From positions 133,867-197,866 of the forward strand of contig JBKECO010000011.1 of the NCBI GenBank assembly GCA_047974745.1: a DNA stretch of 64,000 nt, in the 5' to 3' direction. Below are positions 34,675-43,111 of the stretch, piece after piece; position 1 is the stretch's first letter, and each line of letters starts with the position of its first letter. The notes beneath the pieces were generated by a model that ran no database searches, had not been told where the DNA came from, and saw only the letters and a program-made list of their open reading frames with translations. The stretch comes from JBKECO01 sp047974745. Lineage in GTDB: Bacteria > Bacillota > Clostridia > Lachnospirales > Lachnospiraceae. The position numbers were made by a program, and so were the translations under genes.

Positions 34675-35778
34675 TCAGAATTTTACTTCTGTTTTTGCTT
34701 CTGCAGATTTGTAAATAGATTCCAGTATTTTTGTCACGGCAAGTGCTTCTTCTGGTTTTACCAGTGGTTCTGTGTCATTGAGAACAGCTGAGAGCCAATG
34801 CTTACAGTCAGCAACACCTTCTGCGCTCTGGCCGCCTTCAAAGAAATCTATGCTGCCTGATGGCGAAATCACTTCTTCCATTAACTGTCCGTTTCTGCCG
34901 CGGTTATAGATCAGGTTCTTGTCCGGATAGCTCATACCGGATAAGATTTCAGCTCCGGCCAAGGTTCCGCAAAGTGTTGTTGCTGCTTCTCTGGAATCTC
35001 TGACATTTAATGCCCAGCTTGCTTCCAGTGAAATCGTTGCACCATTCTTCATTTTGATAAAGCCCATTGCTGAATCCTCTACTTCATAGGTATTGGGATC
35101 CCAAGGACCGAACATATTTCCTTCTGTTGCCTGCTGCAGTGCTCCAAGCTTATAAAATACAGATCCTGTTACACTTTCCACATCATAATTACCCATACAC
35201 CATAATGTAATATCCAGTGCATGCGTTCCAATATCGATCAGTGGTCCGCCTCCCTGTAATGCTTTATTTGGGAAAACTCCCCAAGTCGGTACAGCTCTGC
35301 GGCGAACTGCATGTGCCTTTGCATAATAAATATCTCCCAGTTCTCCATTCTGACAGGAGGTATGAAGATTCATGACCTCCGGACGGAAGCGATTCTGATA
35401 TCCCACTGTAAATTTTTTCCCTGATGCCTTCCAGGCATCTATCATTTTTTGTGCTTCTGCGTAGCTGTGTGACATTGGCTTTTCACAGTACACATGCTTA
35501 TCTGCAGCAAATGCAGCCACCGCGATATCACTGTGTGAAACGTTCGGGGTACAGATATTGACTGCTTCCACTTCCGGATCTGCCAGCAGATCGCGATAAT
35601 CAGCATAGACTTTAGCACCTTCTGCTCCAAATTCCAGTGCTGCTTTTTCTGCTCTCTCCACTTCAATATCACAAAATGCTACGATCTCGTTCAACGCTCC
35701 ATTTACCTTTAATGCAGGAAAATGCTTCTGATTTGCGATTCCGCCGCATCCGATGATACCTATTTTCAATTTACCCAT
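34675..35778 (-). CDS. Gfo/Idh/MocA oxidoreductase, candidate glycoside 3-dehydrogenase
   Basis: 367 residues. N-terminal Rossmann fold (GIIGCGGIANQKH near 7-19) with the dinucleotide-binding EKPMS motif near 98 and the substrate-side GGGPLIDIGTHALD near 180, which holds the catalytic His region; C-terminal beta-sheet domain with SAMGFIKMKNGA. Such enzymes oxidise a sugar hydroxyl. In C-glycoside breakdown a member of this family makes the 3-oxo-glucoside that the deglycosidase then cleaves, and it is the first gene here, which fits that order. An inositol or hexose dehydrogenase cannot be excluded. Confidence 0.85.
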   Translation of the reverse strand: MGKLKIGIIGCGGIANQKHFPALKVNGALNEIVAFCDIEVERAEKAALEFGAEGAKVYADYRDLLADPEVEAVNICTPNVSHSDIAVAAFAADKHVYCEKPMSHSYAEAQKMIDAWKASGKKFTVGYQNRFRPEVMNLHTSCQNGELGDIYYAKAHAVRRRAVPTWGVFPNKALQGGGPLIDIGTHALDITLWCMGNYDVESVTGSVFYKLGALQQATEGNMFGPWDPNTYEVEDSAMGFIKMKNGATISLEASWALNVRDSREAATTLCGTLAGAEILSGMSYPDKNLIYNRGRNGQLMEEVISPSGSIDFFEGGQSAEGVADCKHWLSAVLNDTEPLVKPEEALAVTKILESIYKSAEAKTEVKF

Positions 35779-35905
35779 TACTTATCCTCCTATGTTCCAC
35801 TCTTTCTGGTTTCTAGGTTCAGTATATCCAAAATCAATTTTTGAATCAGCTGCTTTTTTTGGTCAATTTTATTACCCAGAATCACTCTTTTTTTTGTAAA
35901 AAAAA

Positions 35906-35946
35906 GAAAAGAGTAAAAATCATACCCTGATTTTTACTCTTTTTTT
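35906..35946. terminator. Terminator-like hairpin in a divergent intergenic region
   Basis: A stem of at least 13 bp (AGAGTAAAAATCA with its complement) around a 5-base loop, with T-tracts on both strands. It lies between two genes that point away from each other, so it ends no known gene. The 302-base gap 35779-36080 also has a small T8/A8 palindrome at 35887-35906; I see no other feature in it. Confidence 0.7.
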
Positions 35947-36080
35947 GTTCGTAAGGAAAGAAATATGTGATTTCCCTCGCATTTTATTACAGGTGATTGA
36001 CAAAAAATAAGAATGCTCTATCATAAATGGTACGACATAGATCTACGATCGCTTTTGATCCAGTCAGAAAGGAAGATAGG

Positions 36081-37040
36081 ATGAAGCAAATCAAAAAAGT
36101 TTCACTAATTGGAATGGGCGCTATGGGATCATTTTTTGCACCCAGATTATACCAAGCATTTGGTGAGGACTTCCATATTATTGCCGATAAAAAAAGAGCC
36201 GAAAAGCTCAATGCATCGGGCGTTACGATTAATGACAAGACTTATTTTTTTCCAATTACTGATCCGGCAGATACAAGTGAAAAATCAGACCTGATTATTA
36301 TTGCAACAAAGGGCTATTCTTTCGATCAGGCTATGGAGGATATTGCAAATCAGGTCAAAGAAGATACGCTGATTCTTGGAATCATCAATGGAATAGATGC
36401 TGAAGAGAAGCTGATCGCACGTTTTGGCAAGGAACATGTGCTCTATTCCCTGATGCGTGTTTCCATTGTTATGAAGGATCTTGTTACACAATATGATCCC
36501 GAGACTGGCAGTGTCCATTTCGGTGAATCTGAACATAATATTCCGGGAAGCTACTCTGAACGCGTCAAGTCTGTTGCTGATGTATTTGACCGTGCCAAAA
36601 TCGCCTATGTCATCGATGAGGATATGCGCCGGGCAATCTGGTACAAATATGCCTGCAATGTCAGTGAGAATCTGACCTGTGCCCTTCTCGGAATCTCTTT
36701 TGGCTGGTTCCAGAAGAATGAAGATGCAAATTTTATAAGAAAAAAGGCGTTTTTAGAGGTCGTTGCTGTTGCAAAGGCTGGATTTGACATTGATTTTTCA
36801 GATGATGATTTCATCAAACAACAGCAGGTATTTTTTAACATTCCACCTCAGAACAAGCCTTCCACATTACAGGATATCGAAGCCGGCAGACCAACTGAAA
36901 TTGAGATGTTTGCAGGAACGATGCTGCAGCTAGGGCAGAAATTTTCAATACCGACACCTTACTGCGAACTATTCTATCATTCGATCAGGATTCTGGAGCA
37001 AAAGAATGCTCTTGCAGCAGAGCATACAGCATGGGATTAA
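36081..37040 (+). CDS. 2-dehydropantoate 2-reductase family protein
   Basis: 319 residues from the ATG at 36081, which follows AGGA; the open frame extends to 36027 but homology starts here. KPR/ApbA fold: NADP-binding GMGAMGSFFAP near 11-21, then the helical C-terminal domain with the conserved Lys (AIWYKYACNVSEN near 188) and late SxxxD-type segment (KPSTLQDIEAGRPTEIEMF near 275). PanE reduces ketopantoate for coenzyme A synthesis, but this family also has many other ketoacid reductases, and no other pan genes are nearby. The 3' end overlaps the converging methyltransferase gene by 56 bp. Confidence 0.83.
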   Translation: MKQIKKVSLIGMGAMGSFFAPRLYQAFGEDFHIIADKKRAEKLNASGVTINDKTYFFPITDPADTSEKSDLIIIATKGYSFDQAMEDIANQVKEDTLILGIINGIDAEEKLIARFGKEHVLYSLMRVSIVMKDLVTQYDPETGSVHFGESEHNIPGSYSERVKSVADVFDRAKIAYVIDEDMRRAIWYKYACNVSENLTCALLGISFGWFQKNEDANFIRKKAFLEVVAVAKAGFDIDFSDDDFIKQQQVFFNIPPQNKPSTLQDIEAGRPTEIEMFAGTMLQLGQKFSIPTPYCELFYHSIRILEQKNALAAEHTAWD

Positions 37041-38154
37041 AATGAAATTCCTCCATTAGTCCTTGTGCTTCTTGCCTTCTTTTTTCCTGCTGCACCCGAT
37101 CTGGATGTTTTCGCTTGACAGCACGAATCAGTACATTCTTCGGTGTGTGGGACAGATCTACGAATTCAAGGAGCTGAGTCTTATAACCGCAGTACTCCAG
37201 CAGATTTCCCCGAATCGCATCCGTTGCGAGTGCACTGAATCTCTCTTTTATAATACCGTAACGGGAAAGAATCGCAAAATGGTCTGATTCCAGCTGTCCA
37301 TTCAGTTCATGCTGACAGCAAGGAACCGAAAAAATCATTCTGGCGTTCCACATGATCGCCTGATAAAGAGCAAAATCTGTAGCGGTATCGCAGGCATGCA
37401 GAGTGATGACCATATCTACCTCCTGTGCCGTCTGATAGCCTTTAATATCTCCAACTTCAAAATGAAGCCCCTTGTAACCGTATTGCTGTGCTGTACGGTT
37501 ACATGCTTCAATTACATCTTTTTTCAGATCCAGCCCAGTGATCGTCGCTTCACGATTCCTGATCTCGGTCAAATAGTAATACAGAATAAATGTCAGATAG
37601 GATTTTCCGCAGCCAAAATCTACAATATGCAGCTTTTCCTTTGGGTCATTTTTGATTGCATCATCAATGATTTCAATGAATCGATTGATCTGCCGGTACT
37701 TATCATACATCGCGTGCACGATTTTACCTTCTTTTGTAAAAATGCCCATATCGATCAAAGCTGGAATCGATCTACCTTCCTCCAGAAGATAGGTTTTCTT
37801 TCGATTATGGTTTTTTTGCTCTGTGACCGCCTGAGTGAGCTGCTTCTTTGAGCGTGTGACCCTGCCCTTCTTTGAGACCATTAAAATGTGCTCTGTCTGT
37901 TCTGTAAAGCCATTGACCTGCTTATACGCATGAAAAATCAAAGAACTGAGCGTCTCCTCCAGTTCTCCGATTTCTATATTCCTATGAAAGACCTGCTGTT
38001 CGGTGAATTGCTCGATCTGGTAGCCATTCTGCTGTTTGATCAGCGTTGTCTTTTTAAAATTCGTGTTGGACTGATCCGGTCTGCTTAATATAATTTTTAT
38101 TGGTCCGCTGTTCACAAGCTCTCTGATATAAGCACTGATTTCTTCTCTTTCCAT
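36985..38154 (-). CDS. SAM-dependent methyltransferase (Methyltransf_32-like)
   Basis: 389 residues. An N-terminal family-specific domain (about 1-150) is followed by a Rossmann methyltransferase domain with the SAM motif VDFGCGKSYLTF near 185, the acidic GLDLKK strand end, and LHACDTATDFAL plus VPCCQHELN, both typical of the Methyltransf_32 group. Substrate unknown; relatives occur across Clostridia and in eukaryotic GSTCD. The start codon lies in the first of two exact 20-bp repeats. Confidence 0.8.
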   Translation of the reverse strand: MEREEISAYIRELVNSGPIKIILSRPDQSNTNFKKTTLIKQQNGYQIEQFTEQQVFHRNIEIGELEETLSSLIFHAYKQVNGFTEQTEHILMVSKKGRVTRSKKQLTQAVTEQKNHNRKKTYLLEEGRSIPALIDMGIFTKEGKIVHAMYDKYRQINRFIEIIDDAIKNDPKEKLHIVDFGCGKSYLTFILYYYLTEIRNREATITGLDLKKDVIEACNRTAQQYGYKGLHFEVGDIKGYQTAQEVDMVITLHACDTATDFALYQAIMWNARMIFSVPCCQHELNGQLESDHFAILSRYGIIKERFSALATDAIRGNLLEYCGYKTQLLEFVDLSHTPKNVLIRAVKRKHPDRVQQEKRRQEAQGLMEEFHFNPMLYALLQEHSFAPES

Positions 38155-38180
38155 ATCTGTTCTTCTCTTTCCATATCTGT
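38141..38180. repeat. 20-bp perfect tandem duplication over the methyltransferase start
   Basis: Units 38141-38160 and 38161-38180 are identical; a degenerate third unit follows. The duplication copies the start codon region. The outer ATG (38174) is out of frame and opens a 20-codon frame that ends inside the gene, so it could act as a decoy start. Confidence 0.85.
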
Positions 38181-38219
38181 CCTTCTATTTCTGTCTTCTC
38201 AACTTACAATTCTGTTCTT

Positions 38220-38648
38220 CTAATATGCCGGTACATCCTGTGTCTGTACCATGTAGTCTATATCTGCAATCGAATACACAACAATATCATCCTGCTGTGC
38301 ATATTGCATCCCCAAGGATTTTGCTTCCTCCAGGACCTCAAAATTGTTCATGACATTCGCCGTTCTTTTCAGGCTTTCCTGATTCTCTGTTTTCACTATA
38401 TTGAGCTGCTGCTCAACGATCTCGATCTGATTGCCCTGATCACGGATCTCCATCTGAAGATAGATCATGGACAGGCCTCCTGATAAAAAAACTGCACTTA
38501 ATATGCTCAGCACGAATGCTCGCTTTCCACGCTGTAATTGTTCTCGATAACGCCTAGCAGTTTCTTTCCTCTTCCGTGTCTTCTCCTGTTCTTTTATCAA
38601 AAAGAACTCAGTCATTTTGTCTGCAATATCATATGCTTCATTCTGCAT
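38220..38648 (-). CDS. Small membrane protein with FtsL/DivIC-like layout
   Basis: 142 residues: a charged cytoplasmic N-terminus of about 42 residues, one membrane helix (about 43-65, AFVLSILSAVFLSGGLSMIYL) and an outside coiled-coil-like segment (NQIEIVEQQLNIVKTENQESL), then a short tail. This is the topology of septum proteins FtsL and DivIC, but I see no sequence proof of either. It starts one base after the HTH gene and must be co-transcribed with it. Function unknown. Confidence 0.65.
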   Translation of the reverse strand: MQNEAYDIADKMTEFFLIKEQEKTRKRKETARRYREQLQRGKRAFVLSILSAVFLSGGLSMIYLQMEIRDQGNQIEIVEQQLNIVKTENQESLKRTANVMNNFEVLEEAKSLGMQYAQQDDIVVYSIADIDYMVQTQDVPAY

Positions 38649-38649
38649 G

Positions 38650-39120
38650 TTATGATCCGATCCTCTTTTTTATGATAGTCCACATTGTTTCAACATTGGA
38701 TATCGTGCCCATGATAACGATTCGTAAAATTAAAGTTTGCTCCAGCATGCAGTATGCCAGATCTAGTTCTTTCTTACTGCTGCATTCCTTCTGTTGTTCG
38801 CTGAGCCATTCCGAGATCTCATCCCTATCCGCTCTCTGCTTTGCCATTAAATCAAAATCTGCGGCAAAACAACTGATATTCTCATCTTTTTGATTCTGAT
38901 TCAAAAAATAACTGATCAGCTCTTCCGGTGTCCTGGTTCTGTTTTCAATGGACTGCGTCTCTAGAAAAAGTGCATTGATATCCTCTTCGGTAAATCGCCA
39001 CTGAACACCGATCTTCTTGCCATGAAGTGTTCCATCCTTTAAGTAATTGCGGATGGTTCTGTCTGTTAACCCAGTAAGTTCAGCAACATCTGCAACCGTA
39101 TACAGTTTTTGATTGAGCAT
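38650..39120 (-). CDS. Helix-turn-helix (MerR/excisionase-like) protein
   Basis: 156 residues from the ATG at 39120, eight bases after GGGAGG. The first 60 residues are an HTH_17-type DNA-binding domain (LYTVADVAELTGLTDRTIRNY, then WRFTEEDINAL). The rest is helical and unrecognised. No integrase or phage gene is nearby, so an excisionase role is unlikely; a regulator is more probable. The AT-rich spacer upstream holds recurring TTTTCATAT/TTTTCTATAT motifs that could be its sites. Confidence 0.72.
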   Translation of the reverse strand: MLNQKLYTVADVAELTGLTDRTIRNYLKDGTLHGKKIGVQWRFTEEDINALFLETQSIENRTRTPEELISYFLNQNQKDENISCFAADFDLMAKQRADRDEISEWLSEQQKECSSKKELDLAYCMLEQTLILRIVIMGTISNVETMWTIIKKRIGS

Positions 39121-39286
39121 GCCAAACTCCTCCCTATCACTATTCATTATATTTCATTTATTTTCATATGTAAATATATATTTTCGTTTTTATTCTTGTT
39201 TTTTATTATATTTTCTATATTTTGAATATGTTTTCTATATTATTCATCTATTTATTTTCTTTTTCATATATTTTCATATTATGAGC

Positions 39287-39315
39287 CAAAAAAAGAGACT
39301 GATCAATCAGTCTCT
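39287..39315 (-). terminator. Terminator of iscS-iscU
   Basis: AGAGACTGAT/ATCAGTCTCT followed by T7 on the minus strand; the hairpin overlaps the iscU stop codon. Confidence 0.88.
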
Positions 39316-39749
39316 TCTACTCCATGTCCTTCAAGTTCGTCAATATCATCCACTGGTTTTTCAAGTCCTTCGATTACCAGGTTATGTTTTTCTGCATAAT
39401 CCCATAATGCTGCATGAATCGCTTCCTCAGCAAGCAGAGAACAGTGAACTTTAACCGGTGGCAGCCCGTCTAAAGCCTCCATTACCGCTTTATTCGTAAT
39501 CAGCAGCGCATCCTGAACCGTCTTGCCGATCACGAGCTCTGTTGCCATACTACTTGTTGCGATTGCCGCACCGCATCCAAATGTTTTAAATTTTGCTTCT
39601 CGAATAACATGATTCTCGTCAATATCCAGATACATCCTCATAATGTCACCACATTTTGCGTTGCCGACTGTTCCAACACCACTTGGATTTTCTATCTCTC
39701 CTACATTCCTTGGATTCTGAAAATGATCCATTACCTTTTCACTATACAT
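39303..39749 (-). CDS. iscU: Fe-S cluster scaffold IscU/NifU-like
   Basis: 148 residues. The three cluster cysteines are in VGNAKCGDIM (about 34), FGCGAAIA (about 60) and VKVHCSLLAEEAI (about 103), with the conserved Asp after the first Cys. The scaffold builds [2Fe-2S]/[4Fe-4S] clusters from sulfur delivered by IscS. It has an acidic C-terminal tail, and overlaps iscS by 8 bp. This organism's many Fe-S enzymes in the window depend on such a system; no iscR is next to it. Confidence 0.93.
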   Translation of the reverse strand: MYSEKVMDHFQNPRNVGEIENPSGVGTVGNAKCGDIMRMYLDIDENHVIREAKFKTFGCGAAIATSSMATELVIGKTVQDALLITNKAVMEALDGLPPVKVHCSLLAEEAIHAALWDYAEKHNLVIEGLEKPVDDIDELEGHGVEETD

Positions 39750-40938
39750 GTGCTGCCTCTCTCTCTTTTTTCAAGAAATCTTCATATAATGGAGACATGC
39801 CCCGCAGTCTCTCAATAATTATTTTAAGTTCATCTACCATTGTATCAATTTCAGCCTTGGTTGTAAATTCTGACATACTGATACGCAGTGATCCATGTGC
39901 GATTTCATGAGGTCTGCCGATCGCCAGCAGCACATGGGAAGGATCCAAGGATCCAGAGGTACAGGCAGAGCCGCTCGATCCGCAAATACCCGTGTTATCC
40001 AAAAGAATCAGCATGGACTCACCTTCAATAAATCGAAAACAAAAATGTATATTATTAGGCAGACGCTTTACCCGATCTCCGTTCAATAGTGAATAGGGAA
40101 TTTCTGTCTCGATTCTGTGAATCGCATAGTCTCTTAACTGTGTCAGTCTCTCCGTATCCTCTGACATCCGCTGATTCAGTCTTACTGCAGCTGCAGCCAT
40201 ACCGACGATTCCTGGAACATTATGAGTTCCGGCACGTCTTCCACGCTCCTGAGCTCCTCCGTGTATCAGTGTTCCGATCTTCACACCTTTTCTGACGTAA
40301 AGAAATCCGATCCCCTTTGGACCATGTATCTTATGGGCACTTGCACTGAGCAGATCAATATTCATATCCACCACATCAAGTGCTATATGTGCAAAAGCCT
40401 GAACTGCATCTGTATGAAACAAAACATTATGCTTTCTTGCCACTGCACCGATTTCTTTAATCGGCTCAATCGTACCAATTTCATTGTTTGCAGTCATGAT
40501 TGAAATAAGGACCGTATCTGGCCGAATTGCAGCTTCTACCTGCTCCGCTGTTACGAGACCATTTTCATCCACATCCAGATAGGTAACTGCATATCCCTTC
40601 TTCTCCAAATATTCTGCTGTATGCAGGACCGCATGATGCTCTATCTTTGTCGTTATAAAATGGTTTCCCTTTGCAGCGTAGTTATCCATGATCATCTTGA
40701 TCGCCCAATTATCAGATTCACTTCCGCCGCCTGTAAAATAAATTTCTTCCGGTCTTGCATTTATAATACCAGCAAGATCACTTCTCGCATCTTCAATGGC
40801 GCTTTTTGCCGTTTGTGCAAATTTATAGATACTGGATGGATTTCCATAGCTTTCTAAAAAATAAGGTTCCATAGCTTTAAAAACTTCTGGATGGAGCTGT
40901 GTTGTCGCTGCATTATCCAGATAAATTACATTCTCCAT
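39742..40938 (-). CDS. iscS: Cysteine desulfurase (NifS/IscS type)
   Basis: 398 residues, fold-type I PLP enzyme. Begins VIYLDNAATTQLHP; PLP Lys in SASAHKIHGPKG near 205; catalytic Cys in GSSGSACTSGS near 327 on the flexible loop. It takes sulfur from cysteine for Fe-S clusters and probably also for thiolation and the sulfurated Mo cofactor used by the hydroxylases in this window. Paired with iscU. Confidence 0.94.
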   Translation of the reverse strand: MENVIYLDNAATTQLHPEVFKAMEPYFLESYGNPSSIYKFAQTAKSAIEDARSDLAGIINARPEEIYFTGGGSESDNWAIKMIMDNYAAKGNHFITTKIEHHAVLHTAEYLEKKGYAVTYLDVDENGLVTAEQVEAAIRPDTVLISIMTANNEIGTIEPIKEIGAVARKHNVLFHTDAVQAFAHIALDVVDMNIDLLSASAHKIHGPKGIGFLYVRKGVKIGTLIHGGAQERGRRAGTHNVPGIVGMAAAAVRLNQRMSEDTERLTQLRDYAIHRIETEIPYSLLNGDRVKRLPNNIHFCFRFIEGESMLILLDNTGICGSSGSACTSGSLDPSHVLLAIGRPHEIAHGSLRISMSEFTTKAEIDTMVDELKIIIERLRGMSPLYEDFLKKEREAAHV

Positions 40939-40991
40939 GTTGTCATCCCTTTCATTTTACGTATTTCCCATATGTTAACTATGATATCAGT

Positions 40992-41017
40992 CTGAAAAAA
41001 AACCCGCTCCAGGCGGA
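40992..41017 (-). terminator. Terminator of htrA
   Basis: CCGC/GCGG stem with a 5-base loop and T8 on the minus strand. Confidence 0.7.
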
Positions 41018-41024
41018 ATATATA

Positions 41025-41072
41025 ATAGGTGCTAAACCATCACTACTTATATAGTAATAGCTTAGCACCTAT
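41025..41072. repeat. Nested inverted repeat between htrA and iscS
   Basis: Outer arms ATAGGTGCTAA/TTAGCACCTAT (11 bp) enclose a smaller ACTA/TAGT hairpin. It lies downstream of htrA and before its T-rich terminator. Single copy in this window; role unknown. Confidence 0.55.
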
Positions 41073-41137
41073 TTAATTGCGTGTCAATCACGGAATCACT
41101 ATTTTCATTTTTGGATATTATTTATCTGATTTTGGCT

Positions 41138-42433
41138 TTATGGTTGTGCAATGTTCCCCTGATCCGGTGCAGTCTGTGGAATTTCCTGCGTGGAATCATC
41201 AGTTACTGCCGTTTCATTTTCCGAATTTTGGGAACCCAGAACAACAGATAGTTCCTGCTGTGTATAGCTTCCTGAATCTGCCTTTTGTATTGTTACAGTC
41301 AAAGTATCACCGACAGCATACTCACTGATCGCTGCTTTTAGCTCTTCCATTGAAGAAACTGCGGTTCCATTTACAGATGTAATAATATCACCCTTTACAA
41401 TACCAGCCACTTCAGCACCACTGCCGCTGATTACCTGTGCGACATATACGCCCTGCGGCATATTATAGCTTGCTGCCACATCCTCTGTAACATCGATTCC
41501 ATAGATTCCGATATAGGGCGTTTCTGCTGTTGTCGTCGTTCCATTATCGATCAGATCCATAATAATTGGCTCTGCTGTTTCCATTGGAATGGCAAACCCC
41601 ATTCCTTCTACAGAAGTGTCCGAATACTTGGATGAGTTAATTCCAATAAATTCACCTGATGTGTTGATCAGCGCACCTCCACTGTTTCCAGGGTTGATCG
41701 CCGCATCTGTCTGGATCAGTGTATTCGTTACAGTGGCTCCTGTTGATTCATCCTGAAATGTCACTTCTCGATTCAAAGCACTAATGACACCCGTTGTGAC
41801 GGACTGTCCATATCCGAGTGCATTCCCAATCGCAATGGCACCATCTCCAACATTAAGACTGGTAGAATCACCTAAGGTCGCTACTTTAATACTGGCCAGC
41901 GTCTCTGCACTCAGATCGCTTAATGCAACCTGTATGACTGCCAGATCATTTGATGCATCCGTTCCCCGTACAACAGCTGGTGCTGTTGTCTCATCAGAGA
42001 ACTGCACTGTCAGGTCTGTAGTTCCGCTGATCACATGATTATTTGTCACAATATAAAGATATGTATCATCCTGCTTTATGATAATTCCGGATCCGGCACT
42101 TTCTGTCTCAAAGGTCTGACCCTGACCAAAATAACTCATGATTTCTTGTTCTGACATCGAAGTGATCGCAACGATAGATGGTATTACTTCGCTTACAACG
42201 CCAGAAACATCTGTCGATTCTACCGTTGCTGTCGTATTTGTCGCTTGAATGACATTGGATGCATCTGCCTGTGTGGCATCGCTCACAGCGGAAGATGCAT
42301 CAGATTCCGACCCTGTCACAGCGGAAATCATATAGGTTCCTCCTGTAAAAGCAGCGCCGCCAACAAGCCCGAACACCAAAGCGACTGCAACCGTCTTCGT
42401 TATTGTTTTTAAAAAACTATTTTTCATAGCCAT
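41138..42433 (-). CDS. htrA: HtrA/DegP-type serine protease
   Basis: 431 residues. N-terminal membrane anchor (about 8-33), Ser/Thr/Ala-rich linker, trypsin-like protease domain with His in TNNHVIS, Asp in SNDLAVIQV and Ser in NPGNSGGAL, then one PDZ domain (GVYVAQVISGSGAEVAGI) and an acidic, Gln-rich tail. It degrades or refolds damaged proteins outside the membrane. Single-gene unit; ATG follows AAAGGAG. Confidence 0.93.
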   Translation of the reverse strand: MAMKNSFLKTITKTVAVALVFGLVGGAAFTGGTYMISAVTGSESDASSAVSDATQADASNVIQATNTTATVESTDVSGVVSEVIPSIVAITSMSEQEIMSYFGQGQTFETESAGSGIIIKQDDTYLYIVTNNHVISGTTDLTVQFSDETTAPAVVRGTDASNDLAVIQVALSDLSAETLASIKVATLGDSTSLNVGDGAIAIGNALGYGQSVTTGVISALNREVTFQDESTGATVTNTLIQTDAAINPGNSGGALINTSGEFIGINSSKYSDTSVEGMGFAIPMETAEPIIMDLIDNGTTTTAETPYIGIYGIDVTEDVAASYNMPQGVYVAQVISGSGAEVAGIVKGDIITSVNGTAVSSMEELKAAISEYAVGDTLTVTIQKADSGSYTQQELSVVLGSQNSENETAVTDDSTQEIPQTAPDQGNIAQP

Positions 42434-42546
42434 TGAACTCCTTTCAACTCTATCTGAATCATGCTTTTTACTTGATTTGTTTATGATAGTTGTATTCTAC
42501 TTCATAATTATGTCATGATTTTGATAAAGCTGTGAACAAATTATGT

Positions 42547-43068
42547 TCAATTCATTTCCAGAACAATTTTTTTCTCTGATAATGATTTCGGTACATTAAT
42601 GATGCGTTGATTTTTTGATCCTTTGAATTTTAACATCCAGTTTTTTTCATCCTCCTGAAATTCCCCATCCACCAGTACATCAATCAGGGAGAGGATTTCA
42701 TCTGTAACTTCACAGCGCGCTCGGCTCTCCTTTATCAATTCATCATCCATAAGATATCCAGTGTAGCACCAGATCGATTTATTGGGCAGCTCGCTCTTGA
42801 TCCTTTTCAGCAGCGGAAGCAACGCCCTCTGATTCTGCGGCTCAAACGGCTCCCCTCCCAACAATGAAAATCCCATAATGTGATCCGGCGAAAGATTTCC
42901 TATCAATTCATCGATCACTTTGTCTGTGAAGGTTGTTCCATAGTGGAAATCCCATGTTTCCTGATTAAAACAGCCCTTACAGTGATGCGTGCACCCAGAT
43001 ACAAAGAGGCTGACACGCACACCCGGACCATTTGCGATATCACAGGGTTTTATCTGTGCATAATTCAT
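42547..43068 (-). CDS. nrdG: Anaerobic ribonucleotide reductase-activating protein
   Basis: 173 residues, radical SAM enzyme with the CX3CX2C cluster motif in GCTHHCKGC near 26-34, followed by LLGGEPFEP. It uses SAM and a [4Fe-4S] cluster to make the glycyl radical on NrdD. It sits 43 bp after nrdD in the same operon. Confidence 0.94.
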   Translation of the reverse strand: MNYAQIKPCDIANGPGVRVSLFVSGCTHHCKGCFNQETWDFHYGTTFTDKVIDELIGNLSPDHIMGFSLLGGEPFEPQNQRALLPLLKRIKSELPNKSIWCYTGYLMDDELIKESRARCEVTDEILSLIDVLVDGEFQEDEKNWMLKFKGSKNQRIINVPKSLSEKKIVLEMN

Positions 43069-43111
43069 TCCAATATCCTTCCTTCTGCTATTTGGTCAAG
43101 GCTCATTACTT

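Noticed and set aside
38650..39120. Prophage or integrative element marked by an excisionase-like HTH
   Set aside because: No integrase, att-like repeats or phage genes are nearby; housekeeping genes flank both sides.
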